Assembly: GCF_020216525.1 (NCBI RefSeq)
Contig: NZ_JAIWOY010000007.1
Location: forward strand, 124,001 to 188,000
DNA length: 64,000 bases
Direction of reading: 5' to 3'
Origin: Nocardioides nematodiphilus
GTDB lineage: Bacteria; Actinomycetota; Actinomycetes; Propionibacteriales; Nocardioidaceae
Both the position numbers and the translations under genes were made by a program. Shown here one piece after another: positions 1 through 9,046 of the stretch (position 1 is the stretch's first letter; every line of letters starts with the position of its first letter). A model generated the notes under the pieces. That model was given only the letters and a program-made list of their open reading frames with translations. It was not told where the DNA came from and searched no databases.

Positions 1-472
1 TCTCGTGCGCGCCGTACGAGGCGCCCTTGTTGTCGGTGTTGTTCTTGTAGAGCGTGATCTGGGGATTGCCCGGCAGCCGCGCCGCCGCCCGGCTCGCGTC
101 GAGCATGATCTGCTCGCCGGCCTTGTCCCAGCGCACGATGTCGAGCGGCGTGGTCACCTCGGGCGTGGAGTACTCCGGATGGGCGTGGTCGACGTACAGG
201 CGGGCGCCGTTGGTCAGGATGATGTTGGCCAGCCCGAGGTCCTCGTCGGTGAGCTGGCTGGGGTCGGCCGCGGCACGCGACAGGTCGAAGCCGCGCGCGT
301 CGCGCAGCGGCGACTCCTCCTCGAAGTCCCACCGAGCACGCCGCGCCTTCAAGGTGGCGCTCGCGTAGGCGTTGACGATCTGCGAGGACGCCACCATCGG
401 GTTGGCCAGCGGCTGGCCGGCCACCGAGATGCCGTACTCGACCTCGGTGCCCATCACCCGCCTCACGCTCAT
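1..472 (-). CDS. dop: Depupylase/Pup deamidase Dop, N-terminal part (runs off the window)
   Basis: Dop deamidates the C-terminal Gln of Pup and removes Pup from tagged proteins in the Pup-proteasome pathway. The visible 157 codons begin [16 protein letters not shown], where the GTEVEYG motif (residues 8-14) supplies the glutamates of the Mg-ATP site. Asp95 in [11 protein letters not shown] matches the conserved catalytic aspartate region. The stretch around residues 40-78 corresponds to the Dop-specific loop, which separates it from the ligase PafA. It lies 17 bp after arc on the same strand, the usual order. The start is the ATG at 472, preceded by TAGGCT and no Shine-Dalgarno. The C-terminus, and presumably pup and the 20S genes, lie outside the window. 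Confidence 0.93.
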   Translation of the reverse strand, partial: MSVRRVMGTEVEYGISVAGQPLANPMVASSQIVNAYASATLKARRARWDFEEESPLRDARGFDLSRAAADPSQLTDEDLGLANIILTNGARLYVDHAHPEYSTPEVTTPLDIVRWDKAGEQIMLDASRAAARLPGNPQITLYKNNTDNKGASYGAHE

Positions 473-478
473 GCTGCG

Positions 479-484
479 AGCCTA
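479..484 (-). promoter_or_regulatory. TANNNT -10 element for leaderless dop
   Basis: TAGGCT on the minus strand, 6 nt before the dop ATG and inside the 17-bp arc-dop gap. It suggests dop has its own start site as well as read-through from arc. No -35 box is obvious. Confidence 0.5.
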
Positions 485-489
485 CGCAC

Positions 490-2142
490 TCAGAGGTACT
501 GCCCCGTCGCGGCGACCTGCTCGATCGACCGCCCCGGCTCGGAGCCCTGCTTGCCGGAGATGAGCGTGCGGATGAAGACGATCCGCTCCCCCTTCTTGCC
601 GGAGATCCGCGCCCAGTCGTCGGGGTTGGTGGTGTTGGGCAGGTCCTCGTTCTCCTTGAACTCGTCCACGCAGGCCTGGAGCAGGTGCGAGACCCGCAGC
701 CCCTTCTGCTGGTGGTCCAGGAAGTCCTTGATCGCCATCTTCTTGGCCCGGTCGACGATGTTCTGGATCATCGCCCCGGAGTTGAAGTCCTTGAAGTAGA
801 GGACCTCCTTGTCACCGTTGGCGTAGGTGACCTCCAGGAAGCGGTTCTCCTCCGACTCGGTGTACATCCGCGTCACGGTGGTGTCGATCATCGCGTTGGT
901 GGTGGCCACCCGGTCCCCGCCGAACTCGGCGAGGTCGTCGGGGTGCAGCGGGAGCGTCGCGGTGAGGTACTTGCTGAAGATGTCGCGGGCGGCCTGGGCG
1001 TCGGGGCGCTCGATCTTGATCTTCACGTCGAGGCGGCCGGGGCGCAGGATCGCGGGGTCGATCATGTCCTCGCGGTTGGAGGCGCCGATGACCAGGACGT
1101 TCTCGAGGGCCTCGACACCGTCGATCTCGCTGAGCAGCTGCGGGACGATGGTGTTCTCGACGTCCGAGCTCACCCCGGTGCCGCGGGTGCGGAAGAGCGA
1201 GTCCATCTCGTCGAAGAAGACGATCACCGGGGTGCCGGCCGACGCCTTCTCCCGGGCGCGCTGGAAGACGAGCCGGATGTGCCGCTCGGTCTCGCCGACG
1301 TACTTGTTGAGGAGCTCGGGGCCCTTGATGTTGAGGAAGAAGCTCTTCCCCTCCGAGCCCGTCCTGGCCGCGACCTTCTTGGCCAGCGAGTTGGCGACCG
1401 CCTTCGCGATCAGCGTCTTGCCGCAGCCCGGAGGGCCGTACAGCAGGATGCCCTTGGGCGGCCGCAGCTCGTGCTCGGTGAAGAGCTCGGGATACAGGTA
1501 GGGCAGCTCGACCGCGTCGGTGATCATCTCGATCTGCTCCCCGAGGCCGCCGATCGAGTCGTACGAGATGTCCGGGACCTCCTCGAGGACGAGCTCCTCG
1601 ACCTCGGACTTCGGGACCTTCTCGTAGACGTAGCCGGAGCGCGGCTCCATCAGCAGCGCGTCGCCGGCGCGGATCCGGTCGGCGAGCAGGGGCTCCGCGA
1701 TCCGCACGACGCGCTCCTCGTCGGCGTTGGCGATGACCAGGGCCCGCTCGCCGTCGGCGAGCAGCTCCTTGAACATCACGACCTCGCCGACCTTCTCGAA
1801 GGCGAGCGCCGCGACGACGTTGAGCGCCTCGTTGAGCATGACCTCCTGGCCGCGCTGCAGCGCGCCGACCTCCACCGTGGGCGAGACGGTCACCCGCAGC
1901 TTGCGACCACCGGTGAAGACGTCGATCGTGCCGTCCTCGTTGGCGTTGAGGAACGTGCCGAAGCCCGCCGGGGGCTGCGCCAGGCGGTCGACCTCCTCGC
2001 GCAGTCGCAGGATCTGGTCACGCGCGTCGCGCAGGGTCGAGGCCAGGCGCTCGTTCTGTGCGTTGGACGCCGCGAGCGAGCGCTCCGCCTCCGCGAGCCT
2101 GGCCTCGGAGCCGAACCCGCTGAAACCGTCGGATGTCGACAT
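490..2142 (-). CDS. arc: Proteasome-associated AAA ATPase Arc/Mpa
   Basis: Hexameric ring ATPase that recognises pupylated proteins, unfolds them and threads them into the 20S proteasome. The 550-aa protein has an N-terminal coiled coil (about 12-56) that binds Pup, two OB folds (about 60-180) and an AAA domain. Walker A is GPPGCGKT (236-243) and Walker B ends DEMD (311-314). The C-terminus ends GQYL, the tail with penultimate Tyr that docks into the 20S alpha ring. The frame is open 17 codons further upstream, but AGGAGG sits 6 nt before the ATG at 2142, giving a start MSTSDGF. It follows trmI and precedes dop on the same strand. Confidence 0.96.
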   Translation of the reverse strand: MSTSDGFSGFGSEARLAEAERSLAASNAQNERLASTLRDARDQILRLREEVDRLAQPPAGFGTFLNANEDGTIDVFTGGRKLRVTVSPTVEVGALQRGQEVMLNEALNVVAALAFEKVGEVVMFKELLADGERALVIANADEERVVRIAEPLLADRIRAGDALLMEPRSGYVYEKVPKSEVEELVLEEVPDISYDSIGGLGEQIEMITDAVELPYLYPELFTEHELRPPKGILLYGPPGCGKTLIAKAVANSLAKKVAARTGSEGKSFFLNIKGPELLNKYVGETERHIRLVFQRAREKASAGTPVIVFFDEMDSLFRTRGTGVSSDVENTIVPQLLSEIDGVEALENVLVIGASNREDMIDPAILRPGRLDVKIKIERPDAQAARDIFSKYLTATLPLHPDDLAEFGGDRVATTNAMIDTTVTRMYTESEENRFLEVTYANGDKEVLYFKDFNSGAMIQNIVDRAKKMAIKDFLDHQQKGLRVSHLLQACVDEFKENEDLPNTTNPDDWARISGKKGERIVFIRTLISGKQGSEPGRSIEQVAATGQYL

Positions 2143-2287
2143 CTCGCACCTCCTAGGTAGGTCTGCTTGGGACCTTACCCGCGAGGTGGACAAACGAACG
2201 CGTGATTCTCAGCCCGGGCGCGTCCGCGCCGGATCTTCGTCGCTCGCCCCGCGTGAAACTCGCACGCTCCGCGCCTGGGCCCGCTCC

Positions 2288-3328
2288 TCAGTCCTCGGTG
2301 CTCTCCGGCGTGTCAGCGTCGTCGAAGACCTCGACGGCCGCGATCGCGTCGAGCTCCGGCGCGGCCATGTCGGCCGGGCGCGGACCGCGGTAGTCGACGC
2401 CGTACGCGCCGGGAGCCGGGCGGCGGGTCTTGCGCGGCGGCTTGGCGCCCGGAGCGAGGCGGCGCGCCGTGACGAGGAACGCCGTGTGGCCGATCATCTT
2501 GTGACCCGGGCGGACCGCGAGGCCCTCCACGTGCCAGTCACGCACGAGCGACTCCCACGCCTGCGGCTCGGTGAACCCGCCGTGGGCGCGGAGCGTCTCG
2601 ACGAAGAGGGACATCTGGGTGGTGGTCGCGACGTATCCGCAGATGATGCCGCCCGGACGCAGCGCGTCGGCGACGGCGTCCACGCACTCCCACGGCGCGA
2701 GCATGTCGAGGATGACGCGATCGGCGGTGGCGCCCTTCTTCGGGAGCTCCTCCTGGAGGTCACCCAGGTGCAGCGACCAGGTCGGCGGCTCGGCGCCGAA
2801 GAACTGCCCGACGTTCTTGCGGGCGACGTCGGCGAACTCCTCACGACGCTCGAAGGAGGTCACCGTGCCGTAGGGTCCGACGGCGCGCAGCAGCGAGCAG
2901 GTCAGCGCACCCGAGCCGACGCCGGCCTCGACCACGTGGGCGCCCGGGAAGATGTCGGCCATCGCGACGATCTGGGCGGCGTCCTTCGGGTAGACGACCG
3001 CAGCGCCGCGCGGCATCGAGACGACGAACTCGCTGAGCAGCGGACGGAAGACGAGGTACTCGCCGCCGGAGGACGAGGCGATGGTGAAGCCCTCCTCGCG
3101 ACCGATGAGGTCGTCGTGCTCGAGGTGGCCCTTGTTGGAGAAGAAGCGCTTGCCGGCGACGAGCTCGAAGTTGTGGCGGCGGCCCTTGGCGTCGGTGAGA
3201 CGGACCCACTCGCCCTCGCGCAGCACGCCACGGTGGACACCGGACCACGCCTCGGCGGGTACGTCGGTGCTGGCGTCGGAGGTGGCCACAGGGCCGGCGT
3301 CAGGGGTCGGGTCGAGCGCGTCGGACAT
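2288..3328 (-). CDS. trmI: tRNA (adenine-N1)-methyltransferase TrmI
   Basis: AdoMet-dependent enzyme that makes m1A58 in the T-loop of tRNAs. The 346-aa protein has the SAM-binding motif VVEAGVGSGAL (132-142) in a Rossmann domain. An N-terminal small domain precedes it, and an arginine/proline-rich tail follows. The gene begins 10 bp after the stop of the M50 protease gene and is followed by arc, as in mycobacteria. The ATG at 3328 has no SD. TAACCT lies 7 nt upstream and overlaps the TAA stop of the preceding gene, so this start can be made by a leaderless transcript. An upstream in-frame ATG at 3373 would overlap the protease gene and is less likely. Confidence 0.93.
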   Translation of the reverse strand: MSDALDPTPDAGPVATSDASTDVPAEAWSGVHRGVLREGEWVRLTDAKGRRHNFELVAGKRFFSNKGHLEHDDLIGREEGFTIASSSGGEYLVFRPLLSEFVVSMPRGAAVVYPKDAAQIVAMADIFPGAHVVEAGVGSGALTCSLLRAVGPYGTVTSFERREEFADVARKNVGQFFGAEPPTWSLHLGDLQEELPKKGATADRVILDMLAPWECVDAVADALRPGGIICGYVATTTQMSLFVETLRAHGGFTEPQAWESLVRDWHVEGLAVRPGHKMIGHTAFLVTARRLAPGAKPPRKTRRPAPGAYGVDYRGPRPADMAAPELDAIAAVEVFDDADTPESTED

Positions 3329-3335
3329 GGCGCTG

Positions 3336-3341
3336 AGGTTA
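3336..3341 (-). promoter_or_regulatory. TANNNT -10 element for leaderless trmI
   Basis: TAACCT, 7 nt before the trmI ATG. Its first three bases are the stop codon of the upstream M50 gene. Confidence 0.45.
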
Positions 3342-4484
3342 TCGGCCGGTGCTCTGGAAGGCAGCATCCACATCGGTCGTCGAGAGGACCCCGTAGACGC
3401 TGCCGTCCTCCTCGACCAGGAGGTACTCGGTGGCCGGGGTCTGCCCGATCGCGCGGATCAGCTCCTCGCCGTGGATCGTCGCCGGCAGGCTCAGCCCGGC
3501 CGTCAGGTCGCGGGTGACCGCCGAGATCGGCATCCACGGGCGGCGATCGTCCTGCGTCGCGCGCAGGGCGGGCTCGCTCACCACGCCGATCGGCTGACCC
3601 GTCGCCGTGACGGTGATGATGCTGCCGGCCTGCGCCTCCTGGGCACGTCGGACGGCCTCGGCGATCGAGAGGTCCGCGGGCACCGCGAGCGTACGACGGG
3701 CGAGGTTGCGCGCGACGAGCTGCGGCAGGCGTTGGCGCATCCGCGCGGACACGATCGCGGCGGTGGCGCCCTGCCACAGGAACATGCCGATGAGGAACCC
3801 GAAGAGGACATCGAACAGCGACGGCTCGTTGCCGGTGACGAGACCCGCGGCGAAGGCCCAGGCGACGGCGCAGACCGCGGCGATCCGTCCGATCCAGCCC
3901 GCGACGAGGGTGCCGCGGTGCATGTTCTTGGTGGCGCCCCAGACGGCCGCCTTCATCACGCGGCCGCCGTCGAGCGGCAGCCCCGGGACCATGTTGAGCA
4001 CGCCGACGACGCCGTTGGCCCACAGCAGACCCTCCACGGCCAGCAGGACCAGGCCGTCGGGGCCCGCCCACCAGGCGAGCGCCGCGGCGGCGGCCACGAC
4101 CAGCGAGGTCAGCGGACCGACGACGGCGATGAGGAACTCGTCGCGCGGGCGTACGGCCTCGGCCTCGACCTCGGTGGCGCCGCCGAGGAAGTGGAACGTG
4201 ATGTCCCCGACCGGGTAGCCCAGGCGCTTGGCCACGATCGCGTGCGCGGCCTCGTGCAGCAGGACCGAGCCGTAGATGACGACCGCGAAGAGGAAGGCGG
4301 CGAGGTAGCGCAGGGCACCCAGGCCGGGCTCGAAGGACTCGACCACCGGGGCCATCGACACCGTGATGACGGCCGCCACCAGGAACCAGGACGGCGTGAC
4401 GAGGACGTCGCTGCCCGCGACGCTCCCGATCCGGATCGCTCCGGGCTGTCGGGGGCGCTGAGGCGAAGGCTCTGGTGCTGACAC
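3339..4484 (-). CDS. M50 family site-2-type metalloprotease with C-terminal CBS pair
   Basis: Multi-pass membrane zinc protease of the S2P group, expected to cleave substrates within the bilayer. The zinc site is HEAAH (77-81), and the third ligand is in NMVPGLPLDGG (164-174). At least five hydrophobic segments fall between residues 30 and 230. The C-terminal 140 residues look like two CBS motifs, which in this family sense adenylates. The 381-aa length fits the Rip3/SpoIVFB-like group. The start is GTG at 4484, with TAAACT 6 nt upstream and no SD. The gene lies directly before trmI and diverges from the RecB-like gene. The substrate cannot be told from sequence. Confidence 0.9.
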   Translation of the reverse strand: MSAPEPSPQRPRQPGAIRIGSVAGSDVLVTPSWFLVAAVITVSMAPVVESFEPGLGALRYLAAFLFAVVIYGSVLLHEAAHAIVAKRLGYPVGDITFHFLGGATEVEAEAVRPRDEFLIAVVGPLTSLVVAAAAALAWWAGPDGLVLLAVEGLLWANGVVGVLNMVPGLPLDGGRVMKAAVWGATKNMHRGTLVAGWIGRIAAVCAVAWAFAAGLVTGNEPSLFDVLFGFLIGMFLWQGATAAIVSARMRQRLPQLVARNLARRTLAVPADLSIAEAVRRAQEAQAGSIITVTATGQPIGVVSEPALRATQDDRRPWMPISAVTRDLTAGLSLPATIHGEELIRAIGQTPATEYLLVEEDGSVYGVLSTTDVDAAFQSTGR

Positions 4485-4490
4485 CCTGTG

Positions 4491-4496
4491 AGTTTA
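4491..4496 (-). promoter_or_regulatory. TANNNT -10 element for leaderless M50 protease gene
   Basis: TAAACT, 6 nt before the GTG start of the protease gene. Confidence 0.5.
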
Positions 4497-4615
4497 GGCG
4501 AGCGGGTCAGCGGCTGCGCGAGCGAGGCACGAGGTCCGGCGCAGGCCGTGAGCGGATGACCCAGGCGCGGAGCGCCTTGTCGGGACATCGCGTCGGCATT
4601 GTCAGTGGCCTGTTC

Positions 4616-4621
4616 TAGGGT
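4616..4621 (+). promoter_or_regulatory. TANNNT -10 element for leaderless recB-like gene
   Basis: TAGGGT, 7 nt before the ATG at 4629. With the minus-strand element at 4491 it forms a divergent promoter pair in a 144-bp intergenic region. Confidence 0.5.
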
Positions 4622-4628
4622 CCTGAGC

Positions 4629-5477
4629 ATGAGCATCTCCCCCGCCGAGCAGCTGTCGACCCCGGTCGACGGCGTCACGGTGCTGGGCGCGCTCTCGCCG
4701 AGCCGCGCCTCGGACTTCATGACCTGTCCGCTGCTCTACCGCTTCCGCCAGGTCGACCGGCTGCCCGAGCCGCCCTCACCGGACGCGGTCCGCGGCACCG
4801 TGGTGCACAAGGTGCTCGAGGACCTCTTCGACCGCCCCGCGGTCGAGCGGGTGCCGGACATCGCCCTGGGGATGCTCGCCCCGGCCTGGGCCGCGCTGCA
4901 GGAGGCCGAGCCGGAGCTCGCCGAGATGCTGCCCGAGGCCGAGCGGGCCTCGTGGATGGCGTCGTGCCGCACGGTGCTCGAGCGTTACTTCACCATCGAG
5001 GACCCCTCCCGGCTCGACCCTGCGGAGCGCGAGCTCTACGTCGAGGCGGTGCTCGACTCCAAGCTGCTGCTGCGCGGCTTCGTCGACCGCCTCGATGTCG
5101 CGCCGACCGGCGAGGTCCGAGTGGTGGACTACAAGACCGGGCGCGCTCCACGCCCCGGGTTCGAGGCCAAGGCGCTCTTCCAGATGAAGTTCTACGCGCT
5201 GGTCTGGTGGAAGGTGCGCGGCGAGGTCCCGGCGATGCTGCAGCTGCTCTACCTGGGCAGCGGCGAGGTGCTCCGGTACGAGCCGGACGAGGCCGACCTG
5301 CGCGCCACCGAGCGCAAGGTCGAGGCGATCTGGCAGGCGATCCGGACCGCGGAGCGCACGGGCGACTGGCGACCGAGCCCCAGCAAGCTGTGCTCGTGGT
5401 GCGCCCACCAGGCGCTGTGCCCGGAGTTCGGGGGCACGCCGCCGCCGCTCCCCCAGCCGCCCGCCGAGCAGGGCTGA
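4629..5477 (+). CDS. RecB-family PD-(D/E)XK nuclease with 4Fe-4S cysteines
   Basis: Single-domain nuclease (282 aa) like the C-terminal part of RecB/AddB and Cas4, probably active on DNA ends. Seen directly: Asp153 in GFVDRLD and VVDYKTG (Asp167, Lys169) form the metal site. Cys33 plus Cys255, Cys258 and Cys264 have the spacing of the iron-sulfur staple of AddB/Cas4 enzymes. The ATG at 4629 is chosen over an upstream in-frame ATG because TAGGGT lies 7 nt before it. It diverges from the protease-trmI-arc-dop group, as its homologue Rv2119 does in M. tuberculosis. No helicase gene accompanies it. Confidence 0.88.
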   Translation: MSISPAEQLSTPVDGVTVLGALSPSRASDFMTCPLLYRFRQVDRLPEPPSPDAVRGTVVHKVLEDLFDRPAVERVPDIALGMLAPAWAALQEAEPELAEMLPEAERASWMASCRTVLERYFTIEDPSRLDPAERELYVEAVLDSKLLLRGFVDRLDVAPTGEVRVVDYKTGRAPRPGFEAKALFQMKFYALVWWKVRGEVPAMLQLLYLGSGEVLRYEPDEADLRATERKVEAIWQAIRTAERTGDWRPSPSKLCSWCAHQALCPEFGGTPPPLPQPPAEQG

Positions 5478-5478
5478 C

Positions 5479-7641
5479 TCAGAACGACAGCGCAGCCGAC
5501 TCCCGCTTCTCCAGTGCGTCGGTGAGCAGCGAGACCAGGGCCTCGAGCCGGACGTCGACCGTCGAGGTGAGCTCGTCGGCGGAGGCGCCGTCGAGCGCGA
5601 CCGCGGCCAGCCCGGCCTTGGAGTCGATCAGCTCGGCGATCCGTGAGTCCAGGGTCTGCGCGGCGATGACACGCCACGCGGTGACCGGCTCGGTCTGGCC
5701 GATGCGGTGGACCCGGTCGATGGCCTGGGTCTGCTCGGCGTCCGTCCACGACAGCTCCGCCAGGACGACGTCGGAGGCGACCTGGAGGTTGACGCCGACG
5801 CCTGCCGCGGTGAGCGAGCAGACGATGACCTGGACCTCGGGCTCGTTGACGAAGGCGTCGATGGCCTTGGTGCGGGCGGTCGAGGACTGGTCGCCGCGGA
5901 TCTCGGTGTAGCGGATCCCGCGCTTGTCGAAGACCTCGCCGGCGGCGTCCATGACGTCGATGTGCTTGGCGAAGAAGACGACCTTGCCCGCGCTGCGGGC
6001 CAGCTGGGCGGCGTAGTCGGCGGCCAGGCCGGCCTTGGCGCGGCCGATGCGGCGCACCATCGAGAAGACGTTGTCGCCGGTGGTGGACTCGTCGCCGTCG
6101 GCGACCTCCCAGCCCGCGACGCGGCGGACGAGCTCGTGATCGATGCCCTCCACCTCGGTGCCGCCGATCTTCGCGCGGTGCTCCTTGCGGGCCTCGATCG
6201 CGGAGTCGTAGCGCTTCATCAGGCGCAGCGCGAGCTCGCGCTCGGCGGCCCGGATGGAGCGGCCCTCGGCGTCGTCGAGCTCGACCGGCAGGTCGGCGAT
6301 GCGGCGCGCGGGGATGTCGGCGGCGACGTCGACCTTGCGGCGACGCACGATGCCCTGGTCCACGACGGCCTGACGGGCGGCGGGATAGAAGCCGAAGTCG
6401 GCCGGGGTCATCCCGGTCTCCTCCAGGGCGGCCATCAGACGCGGGCGCGGCGAGCGCTCGGTGATCCAGCCCAGGAACTGCCAGATGGTGAGGAAGTCCT
6501 CGACGTCGTTGATCAGCGGGGTGCCGGTCAGGGCCATCATCAGCGGGTTCGCGACCCGCTGACGGACCCGGTCGGCGATCTCGAGGACGTGCTGGGAGCG
6601 CTGCGACTTCTTGTTCTTGATGAAGTGCGCCTCGTCCACGATCATCCCGCGGAAGCCGTGGTCGCCGATCCAGCCCACGTGGCGGTCGAGGATCTCGTAG
6701 TTGAGCACGATGATGTCGGCGAAGCCGTCGACGTCCTGGCCGTCACCGTGCACGACGCTGACGCTGCGGCCCGGGGTCCAGCGCTGCGCCTCACGGGCCC
6801 AGTTGGTCTTCACGACGTTGGGGACGACGACCAGCAGCGGGTACGCCTCGGCGGCCTGCGCGGCGAGCAGCGACTGGGCGGTCTTGCCCAGGCCGGGCTC
6901 GTCGGCGAGCAGGAAGGTGCGGTGGCCGTCGACGACCGAGGCGACCAGCCGGGACTGGTGGTCCATCAGCGTGAGGCCGGCCGGCAGCACGCCCACCGGG
7001 CGGGCCTCCGGCAGCTCCATGCAGGACGAGACGCCCGGCGCGGGGTGCTCGAAGGAGTTGAGCAGCGGGCTGATCAGGTCCCAGCCGATGAGGCGGCGGG
7101 TCTCGGCCCGCGGCGGCGCCGCGGAGAAGTCCGGCACCATGAAGGGGGTCATGAGCTGCGCACGGGCCACCGAGGTCGGCACGACCTGGCGCTCGGTACG
7201 GGCCGCCTGGGCCTCGGTCGGCTCGGGCTTCTCGACCTCCGGCTCGGGCTCCCGGCCGGCGGCGGCGAGGAGCTGGCGGCGCAGGTGGCGGGTGGCGTCG
7301 GTCTCGACGGCCTCCTCGCCGAGCAGCCCGAAGAGGGCGGGCTCGCGAGCGGCGGTCTGGGCCAGGATCGTGGCGATGCCGTCGAGGCGCTTGAGCTCGG
7401 CGGCGCGCTGGGGCTCGGTCAGGTCCGGCGTGGACTTGAGGCGCTGGCGCTCCTCACGCACCAGGAGGGCGACGACCTGGAAGCGGGTCGCCTCGGGGCG
7501 ACCGCGCTGCACGCTGATCTCCACGTCGCGTACGGCCTTCGCCAGGACCGGGATCAGCCCGGTCTCGTCGCGCTGCCGCGTACGGGAGCGCTGCTGCTGG
7601 CCCCGACCGCGCCCGGATGCACGCCGACCCTCTGCCGCCAC
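5479..7641 (-). CDS. SNF2-family DEAD/DEAH helicase-like ATPase
   Basis: Predicted dsDNA-translocating ATPase of the SNF2/RapA superfamily. The first 230 residues are charged and unrecognised, starting with an Arg/Gly/Gln-rich segment. The motor follows: motif I DEPGLGKT (247-254), a DEAH box in VDEAHFIKN, TGTPL, and the C-terminal lobe ending RVHRIGQT. The start is uncertain. The GTG at 7641 is preceded by GGACAGGACG and gives 720 aa. Frames further upstream would run into dppF, whose stop is at 7763. It is convergent with the RecB-like gene, with one base between the stops. Its role is unknown; DNA repair or transcription remodelling is possible. Confidence 0.87.
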   Translation of the reverse strand: MAAEGRRASGRGRGQQQRSRTRQRDETGLIPVLAKAVRDVEISVQRGRPEATRFQVVALLVREERQRLKSTPDLTEPQRAAELKRLDGIATILAQTAAREPALFGLLGEEAVETDATRHLRRQLLAAAGREPEPEVEKPEPTEAQAARTERQVVPTSVARAQLMTPFMVPDFSAAPPRAETRRLIGWDLISPLLNSFEHPAPGVSSCMELPEARPVGVLPAGLTLMDHQSRLVASVVDGHRTFLLADEPGLGKTAQSLLAAQAAEAYPLLVVVPNVVKTNWAREAQRWTPGRSVSVVHGDGQDVDGFADIIVLNYEILDRHVGWIGDHGFRGMIVDEAHFIKNKKSQRSQHVLEIADRVRQRVANPLMMALTGTPLINDVEDFLTIWQFLGWITERSPRPRLMAALEETGMTPADFGFYPAARQAVVDQGIVRRRKVDVAADIPARRIADLPVELDDAEGRSIRAAERELALRLMKRYDSAIEARKEHRAKIGGTEVEGIDHELVRRVAGWEVADGDESTTGDNVFSMVRRIGRAKAGLAADYAAQLARSAGKVVFFAKHIDVMDAAGEVFDKRGIRYTEIRGDQSSTARTKAIDAFVNEPEVQVIVCSLTAAGVGVNLQVASDVVLAELSWTDAEQTQAIDRVHRIGQTEPVTAWRVIAAQTLDSRIAELIDSKAGLAAVALDGASADELTSTVDVRLEALVSLLTDALEKRESAALSF

Positions 7642-7762
7642 ACTACGTCCTGTCCTGCCGCGCAGAAGCCCGGCGAATTCTGATCCCTCGGCCCCAGAGA
7701 AGAGCAGGTCGTGACGACGCTGCTCCGGGCCGGTCCCTCCGAGGATACCCCGACCGGTGCCG

Positions 7763-9046
7763 CTACGGCGCGGGGGTCTCGGGGTAGAGCACGCAGGCCA
7801 CCTCGACGCCGCCTGCCCGGCGCAGGGCCGGGTCGACCCCGTCGTGGAAGCGCATCCGGACGCCCTCGCCCTCGGGAGACACCTCGGCGACGCCACGCCA
7901 CAGCGGGTCGTCCTCGGCCGAGCGGATGCCGCTGAGGAGGTCCTGCACCGGCGCAGCACCGCCCACGCCCAGCGTCACCGACTGCACCCCGGGAGTGTCC
8001 AGGTGGGTCAGGTCGCCGATCAGCTGGGCCTGGCGCACGAACTCCTCGGGCGTGGCGCGGGTCCAGTGCGACTCGAGCATGGTGCGCAGGTCGCGCCCCT
8101 CCCAGCCGCACTCGGCCTGAGCGACCGGGCAGCGCGGGTGGAAGGAGCAGCCCGTGGGCGGCGCGGCCGCGTCCGGGATCTCGCCGCGGGGCAGGTCGCG
8201 CGCGACCGTGCGGGAGGGGTCGGGGTCGGGGATGGCACGCAGCAGCGCCTGGGTGTACGGGTGGCGCGGCTCGGCGAAGATCTCCTCGGTCGGGCCGATC
8301 TCGACGACCCGGCCGAGGTACATGATCGCGATGCGGTCGCAGAAGTACTTCGCGCTGGCCAGGTCGTGGGTGATGTAGACGTAGGTGAGCCCGAGATCCT
8401 GCTTGAGGTCGAGCATGAGCTGCAGGATCTTCGCGCGCACCGACATGTCCAGCATCGAGATCGGCTCGTCGGCGACCAGGACGTCGGGGTTGAGAATGAT
8501 CGACCGAGCGAGCACCACCCGCTGCTTCTGCCCGCCCGAGAGGTCGCGCGGGTACTTCGACAGGAACAGCTCGACCGGTGAGAGCCCGACCCGCTCGAGG
8601 GTCTCGATCACCCGGGCGCGCCGCTCGGCAGCCGAGGTGACGCCGTGGACGCGCAGCGCGTCGCCGACCGCCTCCTCGATCGTCATGGACGGGTTGAGGG
8701 CGGCGTTCGGGTCCTGGAACGCCATCTGGATGTGGCGCCGGATCCCCCGGCGCTCGCGACCGCTCAGCGTGGCGATGTCGCGATCCTGGAAGAGGATCGA
8801 GCCACTGGTCGCGGGCGCGAGACCGAGCAGCGCACGGCCCAGGGTGGTCTTGCCGCTGCCGCTCTCGCCGACCAGGCCGAGGACCTCGCCCTTGCGCAGC
8901 TGCAGGTCGACCCCGTCGATGGCCCGGACGGTGCCCGAGGAGCGACCGAGCAGCCGCCCGAGGGTCCCGCCGCGCAGCCCGTAGTGGACCGACAGCCCGC
9001 GTACGTCCATCAGCACGTCGCCGATCACGTCAGGCCTCGTCTGCAT
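7763..9046 (-). CDS. dppF: Peptide ABC transporter ATP-binding protein (DppF/OppF type)
   Basis: Second ATPase of the dipeptide/oligopeptide importer, cytoplasmic side. Walker A is GESGSGKT (60-67), the signature is LSGGQKQR, and Walker B ends in LVADEP. A C-terminal oligopeptide-transporter extension carries paired cysteines (CSFHPRCP) that are typical of the family. It is longer than usual (427 aa) because of about 100 extra C-terminal residues of unknown function. The ATG at 9046 has GAGGAG 8 nt upstream. It overlaps the end of dppD by 17 bp, which suggests coupled translation. Confidence 0.92.
   Translation of the reverse strand: MQTRPDVIGDVLMDVRGLSVHYGLRGGTLGRLLGRSSGTVRAIDGVDLQLRKGEVLGLVGESGSGKTTLGRALLGLAPATSGSILFQDRDIATLSGRERRGIRRHIQMAFQDPNAALNPSMTIEEAVGDALRVHGVTSAAERRARVIETLERVGLSPVELFLSKYPRDLSGGQKQRVVLARSIILNPDVLVADEPISMLDMSVRAKILQLMLDLKQDLGLTYVYITHDLASAKYFCDRIAIMYLGRVVEIGPTEEIFAEPRHPYTQALLRAIPDPDPSRTVARDLPRGEIPDAAAPPTGCSFHPRCPVAQAECGWEGRDLRTMLESHWTRATPEEFVRQAQLIGDLTHLDTPGVQSVTLGVGGAAPVQDLLSGIRSAEDDPLWRGVAEVSPEGEGVRMRFHDGVDPALRRAGGVEVACVLYPETPAP

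Noticed and set aside
685..2160. Plus-strand open frame opposite arc
   Set aside because: Shadow of arc; repetitive Leu/Asp/Val/Arg composition typical of antisense frames.
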